A stretch of 64,000 nt of DNA from Tubiluchus corallicola (Eukaryota; Priapulida; Priapulimorpha; Priapulimorphida; Tubiluchidae), in NCBI GenBank assembly GCA_030141605.1, contig JAQGDQ010000011.1:620066-684065 (forward strand). The letters run 5' to 3'. Position numbers and translations under genes: made by a program. This document shows positions 1-15,260 of the stretch, piece after piece. The stretch's first letter is position 1; each line of letters begins with the position of its first letter. The notes beneath the pieces are model-generated. The model saw nothing but the letters and a program-made list of their open reading frames with translations, searched no databases and was not told the origin of the DNA.

Positions 1-551
1 AAATTTGACTAAATGCGTTGGCAAACATCGCTCCCGTTTAACAGCGTTACTCGTAGCAAACCGGCCATTTTGTTACGTAATCTCTGCTAAGCCAATAATC
101 AGCAGACAACTGCAAGATACATTAGCCAATCAGCACAAATTATACATTTGCTAACGACCAAATCAGTGAAGACTGGTTAGCAGAAATAGCTTATCTGCAT
201 GTCATACAGGAAATGATGTAAGCCAGAGTTCTAAACTTGAGAATAATCTATTAAGCCTAAGCGACAGATTCTTGCTCAAATGAACTAAAGAAATTGTTTG
301 AAAGTAACCTGTATTGGCAGAAAAAGTGTAAAAGGTTAAAAATGATTTGTATTGGGCCTAAACTTGATCCGTGCTGTCAAGCACATTAGCATACAAATCC
401 ACCTTCTCAACTGCATCACAATTTAATCCTTCTGAGATAAAGACATAAAAGAAGCGGGACATGATCCGAGAAACTTATTTTTCAAAGTTCTTAAAATTCT
501 GGCTTCGTTCAATAACTTTTTATACAGTTTGACGTTCTGCCACCCATAGAT

Positions 552-800
552 TCAAAATCCATCACTTGACAGTCGGATGACAACCTTCTTATTTTCAGGA
601 TTATAGTAGAACCGAAACTTTGCTGATTGTGAAGGATAGTCATCTAAGATGAAACGTTGAACCAGCAAAAGAGCCTCAGTTACATCCCTATGCGCGTAGA
701 TACTTCTCTCGATGAGATCGTTTCGTAAGCAGACAACCTCCATTAACTCATCAGACTCTGCATTACTTAATTTTGGTTGCTTTGCACACGCTTTGACCAC
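552..800 (-). CDS. Possible terminal coding exon, unrecognised protein
   Basis: An open frame of about 82 codons on the minus strand, preceded by a usable acceptor (ag|TGGTCAAAG) and ending in TGA. The composition looks protein-like: charged and amphipathic, with stretches such as AHRDVTEALLLVQRF and FRFYYNPENKKVVIRL, and no low complexity. No ATG lies near the 5' end, so if real it would be the last exon of a gene whose upstream exons I could not find. I do not recognise the family. It may also be a fragment of a mobile element. Confidence 0.3.
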   Translation of the reverse strand: MVKACAKQPKLSNAESDELMEVVCLRNDLIERSIYAHRDVTEALLLVQRFILDDYPSQSAKFRFYYNPENKKVVIRLSSDGF

Positions 801-3800
801 TCAGCTATTCTGGCCTAAACGGATTGTCTTGAAAAAATGTTATTTTGTACTTTTGCCTCCGTGACTGGAAAACAGGATGATTTTTCATACCTTACTCCAT
901 ATTGAAGTACAGAAAAAAGAATACATTTTAACGCCTATAATAATACCAAAATGTTTCTGATAGCTAAATAATAGGTTGAAAAGCTTAATAAGCCTTTTCA
1001 CAGTTCCAGCGATTGATGATGAACGTGAAAAGGTCAAGCGTTATGTAAAACAAGCTATTGTAATAGTAACAGTTTTAACAATTAGCTAGAACCTTACCTA
1101 GTTCATTTTTTCTTATTCCCAAGCAAGATCCTGCTAATACTTCACGCTTTTTGAGCTTTTACGAGTCACACATTATTTTTCTAAGTTCTGTTGAAAAGAT
1201 CAGTTTGTAATTTATGAGAAGGGCTTACGTGATCAATTCGCTGATGAATGAAAGTATTGAATGGCATTCTCTTAATGGTCACTCAATCTCAGACCCGGGA
1301 ATATAGTATTGTATTGTATTGTATTGAATTGAATTGTATTGAACAACCATGTTGCGCTTATGGCCGTTTCCTGTTTTATAACTTAGATGTTGTTGACTTG
1401 ATGTGGAACAATAGTGAAAAATCGTTTATTAGGTGGTTGGGCAAAAATGGAACATAATGGCGCCATTAGCTCAGGCTTGCTTATTAATGCTCAAATGAAA
1501 AATGAAAATGTGCTTAAAATTTTATACACGAGCGTCAAAGTTTGCAAAGATAATTTACAAGGATAATGTTGCATAATAGGACTTACACATAATTTATACA
1601 TGTTCTTCTTTAATCTTAATTGGTTCTTCTGTTCTTCGTAATCTTTTTTAGTCGACAATTAAAAAAATTATTAATCAAATTAATTATCAAAGCATTACAA
1701 TTTTTTGTTTTGAACCAAAGGCTAATCATCTGACCAAATTTGAACTCAATTAGGAAATATTTTTGTAGTTCTGAAAAAAGTATGACGGACCTGAAAATTA
1801 TGACGTAACTGGTGGATTTTGTGAGTTTTCGTAAGCGCATCATGGTTTTCCGTAAGTGCGCGCTGCTTAAATGATTCAAACTTCAGCAGATTGCCTAACG
1901 TTCATGCAAAGATATCAATAAATTACCTATCCAACTTTTTGCAAAAACTTATTATACTTTTGACGGAAATTGTCAGTCCGCTGCTTTTCTTCAGCTGATG
2001 ATCGAGGTGCTTGGTGGAAAAAAAGGTATTGAAAATGGAAGCGTCCAAGTGTGAGCTGATCTTGACTTCAAAGTGTTTTTGCTAATTACACGAAAAGCTT
2101 ATCACACTTTTATTACTATATAAGATATTCTAACATTCTTTGCGAACATTGAAATAAGCCTAACTCCCAAGGCTTGGCTTTTCTTTTAAGCATTTGACAG
2201 GTGCTCTGTACAACTTGGTACACGCCATCCGTCACGTAAGACTGCTGGACGGACCTTTCGATTCTTTTATTAGATAATGGACAGGAGGTTTTGGACAGAA
2301 GCAGGACGAACAGATAGGCAGGTGAATTAAGCATCATTACTTTATGATATCCAACTTTGTAGAAATCCATTTACAGAATTCGACGGTGCGTCTGCTTTAT
2401 GCATCTTTCTCGAAGAATACCCACCATGTAAAACAGGCGTGCTGGAAGCAGCTGAGTAAGTAGTAATGGCAACTTATTCGATAAATGTGTACTCGCTATT
2501 CAATTTGCAAAGCTTAACCCTTAACTGACCTTAAAAGCACCTTCATTGACTACTCCTTCGAGGGTAAATTTCAGTAATTTGTGAAGTGAAAGGTTAAATC
2601 AAAATACTACAAAACCTCACGCGTGTGGCTTATTCAGCCGCGAAATCTGCCAGGTAATATACAGCCTGCAAACTACACTAAAATTCTATGATCTCATCAC
2701 AGGTATGAATGGGAATTTTCATAACATATGACATTTTGAATACTTTACGTCGCTTTCTGAAAGTCATGCATATATATTACATAAAATCAAGAAAGTGTTT
2801 GCTCAACTTCTGATATGCGAATGGTGTACAAATTTTTCATCTCGACTGTACATTAGAATGAACAGGTATTGAATGTTTCTAAGGCTTTGATTGTTCATTC
2901 TGTAAACATTTTGTAATATAATTAACATGATAAATATTGTATGACAACTTGTTATAAACAAACTCAAATTACAACCTAAATTAGCAGTAACGAGGTGTTA
3001 AAGTAAAATTCAACAGTCAATGAAACAGATTTAGCAGCGAATTTTAGAAAAAACGAAATTAACAAAAAACGCTAATTAAGTAAAAACAGCAAACATGTTG
3101 TGTGGAGAAAGCTTTACTAAAGTACGTAAAATTATCAGCTCGCAGCACAATATTGCAGTATTATATTGTAGCATATTTAGTACAATACTAGCGGTTGCTA
3201 CCCACCAAGAATCATAATAATGCGAATAATTAGCACAAAGTAATAATGCGTTTTTTTCAAATAATACAGCACATTGCAATTTGTAATTCAGACTAATTTT
3301 CATTTAAGCAGAACATTTAAAATCAATATATTGTTATGTGATAATCCAAAGGGCGCCAACAACAGAAATAGTAAGTGTGCCTTAAGCAGCAACTTCTATG
3401 AATAACCTGTGTTATCCAACAAAAGTCGTTAATGTGCCATGATTATCCAGTTTTTGCTGACCGATAACTTCGATTTTTCAGACTGTTGTATTTAGATTTT
3501 TGATCTTTCGATACAGATTTGTGTGTGTATGAGTGCGTCAATGAAAGTTGCAGTCGTAGGTTGCAGGTAAAAATTTAACAGCATGTGGTCAATGGCACAC
3601 TTACGACTACATCTGCACCAGCATTTGTCTGAGTACGCTGCACGACTTGTGTTGGACAACTTGCTTCATAATCACTATTCAAAGGTGGCTGACAACAAAC
3701 TCTTCAATATTATTGAAGAGAATACAAATAAAATTTGTAAAGGAACTTTTATAAATAAACGTCAATTTCTTGATGGCTGTGACACATTTACAATTTTAGT

Positions 3801-4284
3801 TAGACGACAAAAGTTGAATGGGAAAAGTCAACAGTATGCCAGAGTTTAAAAATGCCATGTCGCAAGGTAGCTGCGAGCCGCATTTTTCCGCTACTTCTAT
3901 ACTGATAAAGACGTGTAATCTCTTTCAGGTTGTGCCTTCTCCCGGGGGGTATTGTTGGAAAGGGAAGAAGAGGAACTTTGCCAACATTGGAGCACCCTAG
4001 AAGACTGACTGCTTCGAGTTTCTGCTACGCAACTACGCCCAAGTTCATGTATAATAATCATTACAATGTTTGTTATGAGGGGATTGCGTTGCATGTTGGG
4101 ATATCAAGTTCAGACTTTTAATTATGCTTAAGTGCTGGCTAGCGGTAACAAATGTTCAAAAATTTTCACTCGTTTGTATTGCGTTTGCGCTTTTTCTAAC
4201 TTATCCATGAACCGTTTTCTCGCTTTTTCTTCATCTGCCGGATTGATTTGTTGCTTCATTGACCGACTGACTGACTACGGACGC

Positions 4285-4506
<222 letters not shown>

Positions 4507-5754
4507 GTAATAACAATAATAAGTATAGCCGACTCGACCGACCGGACCAATACTCAGCGGATGGATCCGATCACTTACTCTCTCACTATAGTCAGTTCAT
4601 TCGTCTGTTTTGTTAGTAAATCCAGTCAGTTACTCAATCTCTTTTCATTTGTTCATCCATTTATTTTAGTTATTCTTTCGTTCATTTGTTCATCCGCTCT
4701 ATCATTCATTCATTTTTGAGATTACTCAGCTAGTTGATAAACAGTTAGTTGATTGGTTGGCTCAGTTAATCTGTGAGTAAAATCTGTCACTAGCCACTCG
4801 GTCATCAGCCGTTTAGTCGTTTCTCACATACTCTACTCAAGAGCTATCCTATTTATTTCTGCTAAAAAATTTCTCACTAAACTGATTAGGCATCTCAGTC
4901 AAATTCCGAAACAAATGGCGGTAATAAACAGAATCTCAGCGATAAATTTTGATAAATGACGCCAATTTAATTTTTAATAAGATTAAGCTCGCAATTTTCC
5001 ATCAAAATTCTTCCTCTATCCCGCCTTATATTTTACCGTGACATTAACTGTCCAAGCAAAGTCGTTCATCCTCATGCTAAAATGCCCATATTAGGAATGA
5101 AAGGCTCAAGGGAATCACGGGGAAGTGGATGTATTAGCTGCAAATAGCATTTATGCAACAAAAATCGCTAAGCGCTTTTACTTAGCCTCGCAAGTCTTTT
5201 GATAAACGTATAACAAATATGAGTTTAAATAACCAGCTTATTCGTTCGTCCACCCGCTTGTTTATTCTTTCAGTCATTCTTCTATCTGTTTATTTTATTA
5301 TTTATTTCTTCACTTTTATTTTATTGTTTTTGTTTGCTTACTTGTTTAATTGTCCTATTGTGGCTAATCTTAGCATAGCTGCATTTTCTGGTCAAACTTC
5401 ATAATTAATAATCATTTTATTTCATTCGCAATACTTTCTTTTAAGGCGTCCACATGCTGCTCATGGTTCTGTCATGCCCTTTGTTTGAAAAAAGATCATT
5501 GATGATGTCAAATTAATGCTCTTTCTCTGCCTGTTAGGCATAATTTTAATATTTCTGCGTAAATATTTATTATCCTCGAAGATTCAAAATTGCTTATGAT
5601 GAAACAGTATAATAATTAATATAGTTAACCTCGTAAAAGAAATCATTAGCTTATATTGAAACAAAACTAAATCACGTTGAACTCGTAAACTTGTAATTAA
5701 TTTACTATAAAAATATTTTATCTTTGCCGTCAGTATTGCTGTTGCGGCTGCTGC

Positions 5755-5865
5755 TGTTATTGTTGTTGTTGTTGTTGTTGTCGTCGTCGTCGTCATCGTC
5801 GTCATACTTGTTGTTGTTGTTGCTGTGCTGTTACTGTTGTTGTTGTTGTTGTTGCTGCTGCAGTT
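5755..5865. repeat. TTG/GTC-rich trinucleotide repeat
   Basis: Interrupted TTG units with an embedded GTC/CGT stretch and a second TTG/CTG stretch. An ordinary decayed microsatellite. Confidence 0.8.
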
Positions 5866-6700
5866 GCTGCAATATTGCCACTACCACTTTATCTCTTGTT
5901 GTCGTAGTTGTAAACTTGTGAATGTCCACAACTACAAAATCTAGCTAAAGCATTAGGGACCTCCATTTGCCTGATAACCATCAAAAACCATAATCTCAGG
6001 CTATATCTGCTCACCTATTTCGTCAGTTATTGTTTCTTTATCATCATCGTTTCTTCTCCTTTTCGTGTGAGGAATGACCTCTCGCATCATGCTAATAACA
6101 TCTTAAGCTGCATTTCTGAAGCCAGAGATTAATGTCTGCATTGAAGAAAGCCACTGTTGATAACATCTTGGCGTGACATTATTCTCCGCTCGCTGAAGTC
6201 TATTGGCGATTTTGCTCCGAACACGAAGTCAGTTTTTCTATTGTCGTTTGTGGAGTGCAGAAGATTATTTCCTTTTCAGATGTCCTTGATGATGATTGAT
6301 GACCAGTCACAACTCGCCATGCAACACGAATTTGTTGCGTTGTTATTATTGTTGAAATTGTCATCTGTCGAGAAGAGAATGTAATTTGGTTTTGCAGCTG
6401 ATCACAGCTGATAAAGTTAGAACTGATTTATGTTTTACGACTGGAAACTAATTCTCTGTCATGTCTTTATCATGTTTCTTTTTAAACATGCCGCATTTGT
6501 CGTGAATGCGTCAATGTACCATAAGATGTCGGCGTGAGAAGACAGCATAGATACCATATTTAGTAAAACCAGGCCAGGATGAGAAGAAAGAATCTAAATA
6601 GGAAAACATAAATAGAGCGGCGACAAAAATGAAAATGAGATAAAGGAAAAATGTAAAATGAAAAGACATAGGAAGAAAAAAGGTAAAAATGAGGAAAAGG

Positions 6701-6702
<2 letters not shown>

Positions 6703-6741
<39 letters not shown>

Positions 6742-6742
6742 G
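6703..6742. repeat. (CAA)n microsatellite
   Basis: About 13 CAA units ending in CAGCAG. The poly-Gln and poly-Cys/Leu frames over it are by-products of the repeat. Confidence 0.9.
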
Positions 6743-7699
6743 CAGCACCATTGGAGAATAAGAATTGTCACAGCGAAAATTATATATTGTTTCAATGCAG
6801 AGGGAAAAAGCATAGATATTGCTGTAAATAACATCTTTGTCATCCATGCTGACGTTTTGATAGAAATGAAGCGCCATCTTTAGAGATTTAGATACTTACA
6901 GTTTAAAATGATCATAGTGACTTTGGAGAATTTAATCATAAGAGTTTTGCTTATACTTTATCGGCATCGCTCATAAATTTTGACATTTCACTACCCATCA
7001 GCGTCTACTATAAAATGCTTTTCTAGTAAATTAATTATAACTTCACGAGTTGAACGAGCTTTAGTTTTATTTTACAAGCTAATGGTTTCTTTTATGAGGT
7101 TAATTATATTACTCATTGTGGCAGTTTCATCACAAGCAATTTCTGAATCTTCGAGAAGAGTAAGTACTTACGCCGAAATATTAAATTTGTGTCTAACACG
7201 CAGAGAAAGTTGCATTAATATGAAATCATCACTGGTCTGTTTTCAAATAAAGGGAAAGGATAGGACCATGCACTTCTGGACGCCTTAAAAGAAAGTATTG
7301 CGAGGATAAATAAGTTGATTACTAATTATGAAGTTTAACTAGCAGCCAATGCTAAGATAGTGGCATTAGTCACAGTAGAAGAATTAGACAATTAGTCCAC
7401 GAGTTAGACCCCAGGTTTTGACGAGTTGGTACGACCTGGGATGTCAATAGATGAAAAACCTGAGAAGCTACGTTTAGAATGGCACTTAGAATAGGGAATG
7501 TTTCACACTCACATATATCTATATTTAAATGTAAATGCGTTGCGGGACAATCAAAAAGCACAGCTCTGCAGATGTCATACTGCAGAAGCCCAAGTTAATT
7601 TGCCTCATTATCATTGTTTCTTTTGTATACAATATTCTATTCTTTTTCGTAAAAAATAAATTAATAAATACCAATTTTACCAACTTAATGACGTCCAAC

Positions 7700-8300
7700 T
7701 TGAAAGAAAAGATGTAGTTAAGTATTTGGGGTAGCCTTTGACGAACATCTCAACTGGAAATTTCACAAGATAATGTTAAACACAAAATAAGTAAAATTAT
7801 AGGCATTACGTATAAACTTCGTAATATCACAAATCTACAAATACTCACGAAAATTTATTACAGTTTGGTCTATTCCATACTTAATTTATGGTATTATGTC
7901 GTGCGGTGTAGCTTATAAATAAACTTACCTCAACTCCAAAGAACTCTTTATGAAATTCTTAAAGTAATCCATTCAGTTCCTTATGATCGTGAAGATAATG
8001 TAATATACATAAGCTGGCTTACACTTTTAAGATTTGAGCTCGCTTACCTTTATTTACAAATTTTATTATAAATTAATACCAAATTATTACCACCAGTACT
8101 TTGCTCTAGTTCTTCATACTCATGATCACTATATCAGACTTGCATCTGCTAATTATTTTCAGTCACATCAACTAATATTTTTCAGCAAACAACTAAAAAT
8201 AATCCCATAGAACTTCGGCAAAACATTCCTGAAGAATTTAAATTGTTTAGTTTAAGTAAATTTGAAAAATCAGTTAAACAAATTTCGTTCGATCTTTATT
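7700..8300 (+). pseudogene. Decayed non-LTR retrotransposon RT fragment (jockey/CR1-like C-terminus)
   Basis: Conceptual translation across broken frames gives the pattern seen at the C-terminal end of jockey/CR1-type reverse transcriptases: VKYLG, then VAFDEHLNWKFHK, KISKIIGITYKLRNI and IYYSLVYSILN, followed by a QLQRTLYEILKVIHSVP-like segment. A one-base loss after VKYLG shifts the frame, and several stops follow, so it is not functional. About 120 bases downstream lies an ATC/TCA-rich tract (8415-8515), which may be the element's simple-repeat tail. The clade call is by motif memory only. Confidence 0.65.
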
Positions 8301-8414
8301 CATAGTCTGTCCAGTGAATGTGTTCTAGATGTACTTGCATTCAGAATTATTGTTCTCTTCAATTGTACAAGTGTTTATTTGTTGTTACCTCACAGTGATG
8401 TAGTAGTACTTGCA

Positions 8415-8515
8415 CTCATCATCATCATCATCATCATCATCATCTTCATCATCTTCATCATCTTCATCATCATCATCATCATCTTCATCATCATCATCAT
8501 CAGTATCATCATCAT
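8415..8515. repeat. (TCA)n imperfect microsatellite
   Basis: TCA/ATC repeats with TTC interruptions. It lies downstream of the RT fragment and may be its tail. Confidence 0.85.
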
Positions 8516-9039
8516 TATTTTTATTAATGTATTGCTGTATTGGTTGTACTCGCTACTGTAAAATTAATTAATTCTATTCTATTCAATTCTATTCTACCCT
8601 ATTGTTTTGAAATTTATTCTAGTCTGGAATACAGTGTGGGTTTTCTCGCAAGGTTTATAATCCTTCAAATTTTGGTACTATGACGCACCTAATATGAAAA
8701 TTGTGACTTCAGTTTTATTCAGTGTCAAAGATTGCTTTTATGAGGAAACAGGGGAATGAGCATTCCCTTTAAAAGCTCGATCTGCCTACGAATCTTATCA
8801 GCCTTTGCTTATTAACCCGAGGAAACAGACTCAAAGAAAAACTTTTACAGATACAGATAACCTAAACAGATCAAGTCTCGACTAATCAAGTCCTGAATGG
8901 ATCGCGCTGATTAAATTAAATTGGCATCTTAAAGTCTTCTATGGATCTTCGCAGGTTTGACGCTGCTATGCCAGCCTTGTGCTTAATAGAATGCATTTTT
9001 ATAAATAAATGGCGCATGATTATATGTAAGGATTAAGCA

Positions 9040-9550
9040 CTATAGAATAAAAGGCAGTCACAGCTCTATGAGTAAAATTTTCACTGTGTGGAAGAAAGTA
9101 GTCCAATGCTAAAAAGAAAGTGATTTTTATATTTAAAGGGCAAGAAAACCCTTTATTAACATAAAACTAAAAAATGCGTCTTGAAATTTTGTATCACCTA
9201 CATGCTGTCTTTTTGTGCACAGAGATTTGTTTCAACTCTGTATAAAACTTTGTAAAAATTTAAACTCCTGCTATGACCGTTAGGCGCAGCCATTTTGACA
9301 GTGGGTCGTTTGAAACAAGTTTAGATAACATTGTATAAGTTTGAAAAAATAATCAGAGCATTCGTAGTGCAAACTTCGCTAACTAAGCAAAAGTTTAAAT
9401 CACTTTAGTTTGTCAATAAAATCAATAATGTGTTTTTTTGGGTGAGTGTGTGACATTTTACCAGTTGGCACGAACATAAATTACTAAGAATTTTCTTTTC
9501 CAGTTAAATAAATCTTTTCAGCATGTTTCTTTCACAAATTATTGTAAAAA
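9040..9550 (+). repeat. Dispersed repeat family R1, copy 1
   Basis: Shares a conserved order of blocks with 30360-30810 and, inverted, with 43620-44035. The blocks are a CTGTCTTNNNGTGCACAGAG segment, ATGACCGTTAGGCGCAGCC, GTTTAGATAACATTG, TTTGAAAAAATAATCAGAG and CTAACTAAGCAAAAGT. The 3' part is also shared with 11690-11930. No coding capacity is visible. It is probably a non-autonomous element or the untranslated end of a larger one. Confidence 0.65.
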
Positions 9551-10629
9551 CTTTGTACAAAACGTTTTCTGGTAATGATGTACTGAAGCCTACAGGCACA
9601 GCAGACAAGTAATAGATAGTAGTAAGCTTTTTCTTTTGGCTGAAGAATGAACTAATTTCTCAATATCTGATTTTGAGTTACAGTGTCTTTGCATTCTGCC
9701 AAGTGGGTCAAGATAAAATGATTAGGTACCAGGTTATACGTCGTCACAAAACTTCTCTATAAACGTCTAAAAAATCGATGTCCTAAGTAGAACGTGCAAG
9801 TTAGACAGATCTTTGGTTTTTAAACTAACCCTTTTTCTACTCTCACTACATCGAATATTCATTCAAGTCACAGCTGTCCAATCACATTTCAACTGTCATG
9901 GTTTCTGGAAGTTTTTAAAATAATTTGCAGTTTTTGCAATTCAAACACAGAAACCAAGTTTTCAATTAAGTGCGCCAATCATGAAACGTCGCATTTCCTT
10001 TATAGCGGAGTGAAATATACTCGCTTACATCTTTTGAACTGAATCGTAAAGCAACGGAATCTTTGAATGTTATGGCCTGTATATTAGCTGTGACCCGCAG
10101 TGCAATTTTAGAAATTGGAAATTTATGTCTTTGCTTTTTGCACATGCTGATAGTTTCTTGGCCAAGGGCTGAACATGTTTCGAAATCATCGTGAAAACGA
10201 AATCTATGGTCTGACGAACAACAGAGATTTGAGAGTACAAATACGAAGTATGGAAGGCTTAGATGCTAAATGTATTACTAGAATACAAAATTTACTTAGG
10301 CAACCTCTTAAACATTTAGTCCTCAGTAGCCTTGGTTATGGTAGGCGATGCCTTACTAATATTTTGGGCGGCGCAGAAAATTTGCGCCGAAGTTTAGACT
10401 ATAATAGCATTGGAAATAACTGCCCTATGGAAAGTTGAAATTGCACTGTGCAGTATTCCAGCACACTAACTTTTGGCTAACGTGATTGAAAGTTGCAAGT
10501 ATATAGCTTTAGTGAATCTTAAATTATGGTAAAAAAAGTTTTCGCAAAAATTAAATGCTTGAACAATGTCCGCTATACGTTGATTGAAAAAAAGCCACAG
10601 TAACTCGATGGTCTTCAACACAGAAAATT

Positions 10630-10920
10630 AAACGCTGATAAGGATCTTTTTGCTAAAAAAATTGCACTTAACCGCCTGGGCTACAGGAATTCTAGAATTC
10701 CCTTAAAGAGAAAGAAAGCGCCGTACAATGCAGAAGAACTAAGGGCAAAAACTGTTGAGTGCTGGAACCAAATGCCTCTTAAAGAAATGAAAAGCTCTTT
10801 TTGCAGTTGGAAGAAACAGCTTCGTCTAGTTTGCATTGAAAATAGTGGATACATTGAGCACTTGCACTATATAGCACGAAATTGGCATCTGGTACTTATT
10901 TTTTTGACCTGTTGATTTAA
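10630..10920 (+). pseudogene. Transposase C-terminal remnant, possibly Tc1/mariner type
   Basis: One frame reads about 90 codons without a stop: basic KRKKAPYN, then ECWNQMPLKEMKSSFCSWKK and VCIENSGYIEHLH before a TGA. The order W-x2-(I/M)P-x-E(I/M)-x-S, then a basic helix, then (G)G-x-I-x-H resembles the end of Tc1/mariner DDE transposases. No catalytic DDE core is visible upstream, so this is a fragment. A different transposase superfamily is possible. Confidence 0.45.
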
Positions 10921-11689
10921 AACTAATGTATCTTTGGAAAAATATAAGAGGATGACCTAAAATTTTTGGTACGCACACATCACCTGCATTTGCAACATCA
11001 GGGTGGTAATTTCCAAGAGATTGTTATTTTCTTCTTATAATATTATAATTAAAACTTCGGCACATTTTTACGCCACCTGATATAAATAACTGCTTACACA
11101 TTTCGTTGAAGAACAACTAATGCACTTCTAACACACGTAACTGGTGCAAGCGCATGGCAACAAAATAGAAGGATTGAGAGACTAATATTAATTTGGGCTG
11201 TAAAATGAAAATTAATCCTTTTATTGCTACTGCTATCGGCTAACTCTTTTGTGTTGTCTTTCATGACTATAAACGTAATACCCACTGCCTTTGTCTTGCA
11301 CTGGTGTGTAGTTCAGATAATAGTTTAATGTGAAAATGAATCAATAGATGGAGCTGATTAGCATGCAGCAGTCCGCAAAATTATGCATCGAAGTTTTGTT
11401 TGCTTAACTAATTTAATTCGCCCAGCTGGGCGCCTTTGAATTGACATCTTTTAGCTGAATTTCGTCTAACTTTACAATTATGTAAAACAGCTTCGCAGGT
11501 TTTCATTATAGCAATTTGGTTGTCGTCATTGAATTATATTCCCGCCCCAGTCCGTGTCTGTGTTTGCTTCACACATTGCTCATTTAGTCACTTTTAGTGC
11601 TTTGAGCTTACCTTCTCAACCGTGTTGTTATACTTTTGTTTTTTTAATATCATTCTTCGTCATGTGTAATTAGCTAATAGCTCGGTCAT

Positions 11690-11930
11690 TTAGTTTCTTA
11701 GGCTATTTTGTCAATAAGTTTAATAATATGTTTCTTTTGCTGAGGCAGTAGTGCACAACGGGAAGGTGAGTCAATGACATTTTGCCAATTGGCGCGAACA
11801 TTTTAAATTACTAAGGATTTTATTTTCCAGTTACATAAGCCTTTCAAACAGTAAGGGTAATGCTAAGTAATATAACTATATATAGAAAGTTTTTTGGGAT
11901 GTACTTTAAAATTCCCCTGTCTTCCCCTTT
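11690..11930 (+). repeat. Dispersed repeat family R1, copy 2 (3' part)
   Basis: Matches the 3' part of copies 1 and 3: GTGCACAACGGGAAGGTGA, CATTTTGCCAATTGGCGCGA, then ATTACTAAG and TTTTCCAGTTACATAAGCC. Confidence 0.6.
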
Positions 11931-12627
11931 ATTCGTGAGACCAGAGCACGTTTGGGATTTGAGTAAGCCTGTACTCAGTCTACCACAAGGTATGGTGACA
12001 TACGGTATTATTAGCACTCATGTGTCCCACTTAGTCGAGCGACAAATTAATAACATGATTATCTAAACTCGGCAATGCATGTGCAACAACGATATGATTA
12101 TCGTGCCTTTAACTCTTGAAAACTGAAAATTCCCTATAGTGGCACACTTGTAAGAGCACGAACATAAAGGAAAGGAACCCAGGGGAATGATCTGCTTACG
12201 GTATGACAGCAAATTTTCCAAGGCGAAAATGGTTTTCGCTACCATCATCATTATCGCCATCATAATCATCATTTTCTCATTCCGTCTGGACTTTTTCTTG
12301 TGGACATGCACTAAGTGGCTACTATGTTATATGAGAATGCAGCCAGCGTGATTATTAAGAACAAGAATAAGAATTCCATGTCTGCTGCAGCTAGTGCAAT
12401 GAATTGTTTGTAATTCTAAAGTTGCATTTAGTTGTAAAATTGTTGTAATTTCTTACTAAGTTAAGTGGGCCTTTCATAAAAAAGCTTTTTAAAATATTGT
12501 TTCCCGCAATTTCATAAAATCACTCTCCTGTTTTATTTTATGATATTGTATTGAATGCCGTGCTTGAGGTTTTTGCTTTAATCAGATGATTATTATAGAG
12601 TTTTGAAATTCTCAATGTCAACAACAA

Positions 12628-12976
12628 CATCAGTTTAATAAGTAGCCCACAATATAACATCTTTATTGGGCAAGTCAATGTTACCACTGAACACTAGCAG
12701 TCAACTCCAGGTGAAAAAGAATGATTTAAAAAATTCAGAACAAAACGAAAACATTACGACACAACTACGTGTATCTATGGAAACAATAATCATAGAGAAT
12801 CAAAAGATAATAAAAAACCATCAATAATGACTAATTAAAGAAACAATCTATGTAAATCATTCTTTATTAGTTGAAGGTGGAAAAGTTGTTTTTAGACATG
12901 ATAATTAGCCTTTAAAGTTTCTTAAATGAAAATGTTATAAAACTTTTTATATTGTGGGTTACTTATCAAACTGATG
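12628..12976. mobile_element. MITE-like element with about 30-bp terminal inverted repeats
   Basis: The left end (12628-12655, beginning CATCAGTTTAATAAGTAGCC) is matched by the reverse complement of the right end (CATCAGTTTGATAAGTAACC), with two mismatches over about 28 bases. The 349-bp span has no open frame. A clear target-site duplication is not obvious. Ends of this quality on a short non-coding segment are typical of MITEs; the superfamily is not assigned. Confidence 0.65.
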
Positions 12977-12979
12977 CTT

Positions 12980-15250
<2,271 letters not shown>

Positions 15251-15260
15251 TAAACAGCCA

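Noticed and set aside
3583..3849. 88-codon plus-strand frame beginning near an acceptor-like site
   Set aside because: No recognised motif, no partner exon, and surrounding DNA is repeat-rich; not enough support.
10175..10438. 87-codon frame upstream of the transposase remnant
   Set aside because: Begins with a plausible ATG, but no motif links it to a transposase or any family; may be part of the same dead element.
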